Below are positions 7,122-10,435 of a stretch of DNA of 10,435 bases, piece by piece. Below the pieces are notes generated by a model. That model was not told the origin of the DNA and did no database searches. It saw only the letters and a list, made by a program, of their open reading frames with translations. The translations under genes were made by a program, and so were the position numbers. Position 1 is the first letter of the stretch, and every line of letters begins with the position of its first letter. Origin of the DNA: Candidatus Sulfopaludibacter sp. SbA3 (GTDB taxonomy: Bacteria; Acidobacteriota; Terriglobia; 20CM-2-55-15); contig CAMAWS010000070.1 of NCBI GenBank assembly GCA_945861845.1, forward strand, positions 1 through 10,435, in the 5' to 3' direction.

Positions 7122-8666
7122 ATGAGCGGTTATTCGCAAACGATCGGTGTTCTCCAGTCGGCGCCTCGATCCAGTTCCGAGGTCGCTGAAGTGACCCCGC
7201 TCTCCGCCTTGCTGCTGCCCGGCTTTGGTTTAGTGGTATTCGCAGTAACTCTCCTGCAGGTCCTCTTTCTCTCACAAGGCGCCCAGGGCCTTTTCGGTGA
7301 CAGCGATACCGGGTGGCACGTGCGGAACGGTGAAGCCATTTTGAGCACCGGGGCTGTACCCCGCGTGGATCCTTTTTCTTATACGCGTGAAGGCAGGGAG
7401 TGGTTCGCCTGGGAGTGGCTGTCCGACATCCTGCTTGCCGGCGCTCACCGGGCTGCCGGCTTGACGGGAGTGGCGCTAGTAGCCGCCTTCGTGATTGCGC
7501 TGACCGCATGGGGCTCCGCGCGCCTGTGCCTTTCCCTGGGCGGAAATCTCTTTTTGACGGCCGGGGCCATGGTCCTGCTGCTCGGGACAACGAGTATTCA
7601 TTGGCTGGCGCGCCCGCACGTTTTCTCCTGGCTCCTGGCACTGCTGTTTCTGTCCATCGTTGAGCATGAGCGGCAGAGGCCCGGCCGGGCGCTTTATGCG
7701 CTGCCTCTCCTGGCATGTCTCTGGGCCAACCTGCACGGCAGTTTTCCACTTGGGCCTGCCATCCTGTTCATATATGCGATCGGGGAATGGCTCGATCGTG
7801 GACGGCAGGGAAATGCCGGCTTCCGTTTTGCGGCAGCCTGCCTGGCGTCCCTGCTGGCGACGTTTGTCAATCCATACGGCTGGCGCCTGCATGAGCACGT
7901 CATCATGTATCTGGACAACGATTACCTGATGAATCACATTGCGGAATTCCGCAGTTTCAGTTTTCATTCGGCGGGAGCCCTTTATGTCGAAATCTTCCTG
8001 CTCGTAGCCGTGCTTGGCGCACTGGCATTGCTGTGGCAGCGCGCCTATGGTCCGGCGCTGCTGATTTTAGGAATGATTCACATCTCCTTGTATTCCGCGC
8101 GCCACCTGCCGACGGCAGCCGTGTTGTCGTTGCCGCTATGCGTCGCCGCGCTGACCCGCCTGGCCGCGGACTCTGGCCGGCTGCGCCCTCTCCTGGATTA
8201 CTCGGGCCGCCTGGTTGCCATTGACCGCAGGATCTGGGGCGTTGTGCCTTTGGTGCTCGTGTTGGCGGGAACGCTTGCTGGATTGAGCGCACAGGCAGGT
8301 TCCGGCAATGTTGGGTTCAGCAACAAAAAGTTTCCCATTGCCGCCGCCGACTTCATGGAACAGCAGGGGCTGAAAGGCCGCGTTTTCGCGAAAGATCAGT
8401 GGGGAGGTTTCCTGATCTACCGTTTCGAGGGCCGCACAAAAGTTTTTGCAGATGGGCGGAGCGACTTTTACGGCCAGGATTTTCTGGAGACCTACACCCA
8501 GGTAGCGGAAGCCAAGCCTGGATGGGATTCTGCACTCAAGCGGTTCGATGTCCGTTTCGTGCTGGTGCCGCCAGGCAACGCCCTGGCTTCGGCGCTTCAA
8601 ACGGGATCGGATTGGAAGCGGATCTATGCGGACTCTGTCGCTGCCGTCTTTGAGAGGGTGGGTTAG
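7122..8666 (+). CDS. Multi-pass membrane protein, GT-C glycosyltransferase-like
   Basis: The product has 514 residues with about ten or eleven hydrophobic segments (first about 27-50, last about 372-390) and a soluble C-terminal domain at about 400-514. After the first segment comes FGDSDTGWHVRNGEAIL (Asp60, Asp62), then VPRVDPFSYT and FAWEWLSD. An acidic D-x-D type motif in the first extracytoplasmic loop is the hallmark of GT-C enzymes, which move sugars from polyprenyl-phosphate carriers onto proteins or glycans. The tail contains QWGGFLIYRF, KVFADGRSDFYG and a closing Y-x-D-x-x-A-x-V-F, resembling uncharacterised membrane proteins of Acidobacteriota. GGAAAG lies just before the ATG. Its place between pilin and prepilin peptidase suggests it acts on pilus components, for example by pilin glycosylation, but this is inference. 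It could also be a general cell-surface polymer enzyme or a non-catalytic relative. Confidence 0.72.
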   Translation: MSGYSQTIGVLQSAPRSSSEVAEVTPLSALLLPGFGLVVFAVTLLQVLFLSQGAQGLFGDSDTGWHVRNGEAILSTGAVPRVDPFSYTREGREWFAWEWLSDILLAGAHRAAGLTGVALVAAFVIALTAWGSARLCLSLGGNLFLTAGAMVLLLGTTSIHWLARPHVFSWLLALLFLSIVEHERQRPGRALYALPLLACLWANLHGSFPLGPAILFIYAIGEWLDRGRQGNAGFRFAAACLASLLATFVNPYGWRLHEHVIMYLDNDYLMNHIAEFRSFSFHSAGALYVEIFLLVAVLGALALLWQRAYGPALLILGMIHISLYSARHLPTAAVLSLPLCVAALTRLAADSGRLRPLLDYSGRLVAIDRRIWGVVPLVLVLAGTLAGLSAQAGSGNVGFSNKKFPIAAADFMEQQGLKGRVFAKDQWGGFLIYRFEGRTKVFADGRSDFYGQDFLETYTQVAEAKPGWDSALKRFDVRFVLVPPGNALASALQTGSDWKRIYADSVAAVFERVG

Positions 8667-8668
8667 TC

Positions 8669-9184
8669 ATGCCCTTCAGCGTCAAACTCGCCCTGACAAT
8701 CCTGGTGATAGCGGCTGCAGGCACTGACCTCCGGATTAGACGAATTCCAAACTGGATCACTGTGCCAGGCGCCGCAGTGGGATTCGCGTTGCAAGCCTAC
8801 AACGGCGGTCTCCGCGGAGCCCTTTCATCGCTGGCCGGCGCCGGCCTCGGACTGGCGATTTTCATTGCGCTCTACGTGGCGGGAGGCATGGGCGCCGGAG
8901 ACGTGAAACTGTTCGGCGCCGTTGGCGCCCTCACCGGGCCGGAGCCGTTGGTCCTGATATTTGTACTTACCGGGTTGCTTGGGGGGATTGCCGCAGCCGT
9001 GCTGGCAGCATCACGCGGACGACTTCGGGCGACATTGGAAAGAACCGGTGAGTTGCTGCTCGACCTGGGGCGGTTGCGCTGGCAGGAAGTACGGAAGAAC
9101 AGTGCTGCGCCGGATGCGCTGCGTTTGCCGTATGGCGCTGTAATCGCCGGGGGTACCTTGCTGTCCCTGGTAGTTCTTCATTAG
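8669..9184 (+). CDS. cpaA: Prepilin peptidase CpaA/TadV (A24 family)
   Basis: The product is a 171-residue inner-membrane aspartyl protease that cleaves the leader of Flp prepilin. The two catalytic aspartates of the A24 family are visible: Asp20 in GTDLRIRRIPN, and Asp78 in GGMGAGDVK (the GxGD motif). Hydrophobic segments lie at about 6-18, 31-43, 52-71, 84-114 and 154-170. It lacks the N-terminal methyltransferase domain of PilD-type enzymes, as expected for the short CpaA/TadV group. The region about 115-150 is a basic and acidic cytoplasmic stretch before the last segment. It starts two bases after the GT-C-like gene, with a purine-rich AGAGGG upstream, and ends nine bases before cpaB. 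Its likely substrate is the Flp pilin encoded at 6895-7068. Confidence 0.96.
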   Translation: MPFSVKLALTILVIAAAGTDLRIRRIPNWITVPGAAVGFALQAYNGGLRGALSSLAGAGLGLAIFIALYVAGGMGAGDVKLFGAVGALTGPEPLVLIFVLTGLLGGIAAAVLAASRGRLRATLERTGELLLDLGRLRWQEVRKNSAAPDALRLPYGAVIAGGTLLSLVVLH

Positions 9185-9193
9185 GAGTCTGTG

Positions 9194-10069
9194 ATGCAAC
9201 GTCATCGCGTACTGGTTGCCTTTGGAATTGCATGGCTCTCGGCGCTGGTGCTGAGCTGGTGGGTGTACCAGCGAAGCACCGCTCCGGAGGTACGTGACCT
9301 GGTATCCGTCGTTGCTGGTGCGCAAGCTCTCCCGGCCGGCAAGCGGATTACGCCCGAAGACCTCAAGCTGGTTTCGCTGGAACGCAAGGACGTGCCAAAT
9401 GGAGCGTTCCTGAAAATTGCCGACGTTGTGGATCGCGCCGTCGCCGTGCAGGTTGCCGCCAGCGAAGTAGTGCTCAGCGGGAAGCTCACCGCCAAGGGAG
9501 GCGGCGAGGGCATGACTGCGTTGATCGAGCCCGGCATGCGAGCCATTTCCGTACAGGTAAACGAGATTTCGGGCGTATCGGGTTTCGTTCAACCGGGCAC
9601 GCGAGTGGACGTACTGTTTACGCGGCTCTTCTCCAACGGCGATGCGGCAACCACGACAATTCTCCAGAACGTGAAGGTGGTCGCATACGGCCGGCAGTTC
9701 GATCCCGCCGCGAGAGTGGACCCGCGCGATACTTCCAGGCCCACCGTCGCGACCTTGTTGGTTTCGCAGGAGCAGGCTGAAAAACTCGTCTTAGCGGGCC
9801 AGAGAGGGCGGATCCAGCTTGTACTTCGCAACGCCCTCGATGACCAGATCTCAGAGCCATCGGATCCGATTCAATCCACGGACCTCGGAATTGACGAGCC
9901 TCGCAGACCGGTTGCCGCGCCCGTGAGGCCTCCGGCTCCTGTGTCTATCCCCGCCGCCGCGCCCGCGCCTTTGCCGGGAGCTCCGGTCACACGCCAACCC
10001 GTCAATGCCGGTCCGTCTGTAGTACGCGTCTATCGCGGTGACAAGCTCACCGAGGAAATGGTCGAATGA
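9194..10069 (+). CDS. cpaB: Flp pilus assembly protein CpaB/RcpC
   Basis: The product has 291 residues from the ATG at 9194, chosen over a GTG at 9191 because TAGGAG lies six bases before the ATG. A single N-terminal hydrophobic segment (about 6-25) anchors or exports it. An SAF-like domain at about 37-98 carries VVAGAQALPAGKRITPEDL. The RcpC/CpaB core follows (GMRAISVQVNEISGVSGFVQPGTRVDVLF, about 114-142), with VATLLVSQEQAEKLVLAGQRGRIQLVLRN at about 185-213. About 237-270 is a Pro/Ala-rich linker, and the C-terminus contains VVRVYRGDK. CpaB is periplasmic and works with the CpaC secretin, perhaps gating it. It begins nine bases after cpaA, and its stop overlaps the cpaC ATG (ATGA), which supports coupled synthesis of the two partners. 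Confidence 0.95.
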   Translation: MQRHRVLVAFGIAWLSALVLSWWVYQRSTAPEVRDLVSVVAGAQALPAGKRITPEDLKLVSLERKDVPNGAFLKIADVVDRAVAVQVAASEVVLSGKLTAKGGGEGMTALIEPGMRAISVQVNEISGVSGFVQPGTRVDVLFTRLFSNGDAATTTILQNVKVVAYGRQFDPAARVDPRDTSRPTVATLLVSQEQAEKLVLAGQRGRIQLVLRNALDDQISEPSDPIQSTDLGIDEPRRPVAAPVRPPAPVSIPAAAPAPLPGAPVTRQPVNAGPSVVRVYRGDKLTEEMVE

Positions 10070-10435
10070 AAAAAACAACAGTCCTGATTTCCGTGGTCTT
10101 AAGCCTGTGTTCCAGCCAGGCCGCTGTTCCAGCCTCGCAGGAGACCTCGGTTCCCGCCCAGACAGCGCAAGCTGCGCCGCGCCCGGGCCGGCCTGCCACT
10201 CCGCTCGCCTCGATGTCCATAAACCTGACAGTCGGCCGCGGCGAGCTGCTTCAGTTTCCAGACGAGGCCTCACGAGTCTCGGTCTCCAATCCCGCAATTG
10301 CGGACGCCGTGGTGGTGTCGCTGCGTGAGGTCGTGTTGAACGGCAAGGCTCCGGGCAATACAACGATCATGATCTGGCACGGCGAGAGTGTGTCGCCGTA
10401 CGAAATCACCGTCCAGCCGGACTTGAGCGAAATCC
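10066..10435 (+). CDS. cpaC: Secretin CpaC/RcpA, N-terminal part (runs off window)
   Basis: The visible 123 residues begin at an ATG overlapping the cpaB stop, with GAGGAAA seven bases upstream. Residues 1-20 are a signal peptide (MKK, hydrophobic about 5-14, Ala-rich end). About 21-50 is a Pro/Ala/Gln-rich linker. From about 53 to 117 the sequence fits the pilus-formation N-terminal domain of Tad secretins (PF13629): LTVGRGELLQFPDEASRVSV, NPAIADAVVVSLREVVLNGK, and APGNTTIMIWHGES ending in YEITVQP. This domain precedes the BON and secretin domains of CpaC/RcpA, which forms the outer-membrane channel for the Flp pilus. The secretin domain itself is beyond the window. The family call rests on this domain plus its position directly after cpaB. 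Confidence 0.9.
   Translation, partial: MKKTTVLISVVLSLCSSQAAVPASQETSVPAQTAQAAPRPGRPATPLASMSINLTVGRGELLQFPDEASRVSVSNPAIADAVVVSLREVVLNGKAPGNTTIMIWHGESVSPYEITVQPDLSEI

Noticed and set aside
6841..7749. 302-codon open frame on the minus strand opposite the pilin and GT-C-like genes
   Set aside because: It lies antisense to well-supported genes, its product is unusually Arg-rich with no recognisable domain, and open antisense frames are common in GC-rich coding DNA.
1..10435. CRISPR array, tRNA or rRNA genes, insertion sequence or phage genes
   Set aside because: No spaced direct repeats, tRNA cloverleaf, rRNA segment, transposase or integrase motif was seen on either strand.

Overview
The window looks like chromosomal DNA from an Acidobacteriota bacterium, most likely Bryobacterales/Solibacter-like. 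The strongest clue is a complete TIGR03437-type C-terminal domain on a secreted beta-propeller protein; this domain family is typical of Solibacter and its relatives. The GC-rich composition and the gene content of the Tad pilus cluster fit this. The assignment is inferred from protein features, not from a marker gene.

Left half (1-5156, minus strand): two large secreted proteins form a leftward unit. The first (5156 to 1887) has a signal peptide, two related YVTN/WD40-like propeller halves around an Ig-like segment, and the TIGR03437 domain. The second (1924 leftward, running off the window at base 1) starts at a GTG inside the last 38 bases of the first gene. It is a BNR/Asp-box (sialidase/sortilin/Ycf48-like) propeller interrupted by a galactose-binding-like jelly-roll module.

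Centre (5157-5354): a divergent intergenic region with several short palindromes and a plausible rightward promoter.

Right half (5355-10435, plus strand): a compact, apparently translationally coupled operon for a Tad/Flp (type IVc) pilus. The order is a DUF192 protein, a TPR lipoprotein (TadD-like), a 57-residue Flp pilin, a multi-membrane GT-C-like protein, the prepilin peptidase CpaA/TadV, the CpaB/RcpC assembly protein, and the start of the CpaC/RcpA secretin, which is cut by the window edge. Gene junctions are 4-base ATGA overlaps or gaps of 2 to 9 bases, except for 53 bases after the pilin gene. The pilin would be processed by CpaA, threaded through the CpaC secretin with CpaB in the periplasm, and probably helped by the TPR lipoprotein. 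The motor and platform genes (tadZ, tadA/cpaF, tadB, tadC) are not in the window and are expected to the right.

The least conventional components are the GT-C-like membrane protein between pilin and peptidase, the DUF192 gene that opens the operon, and a perfect 4 x 9-bp tandem repeat that encodes the core of the TPR lipoprotein's signal peptide.
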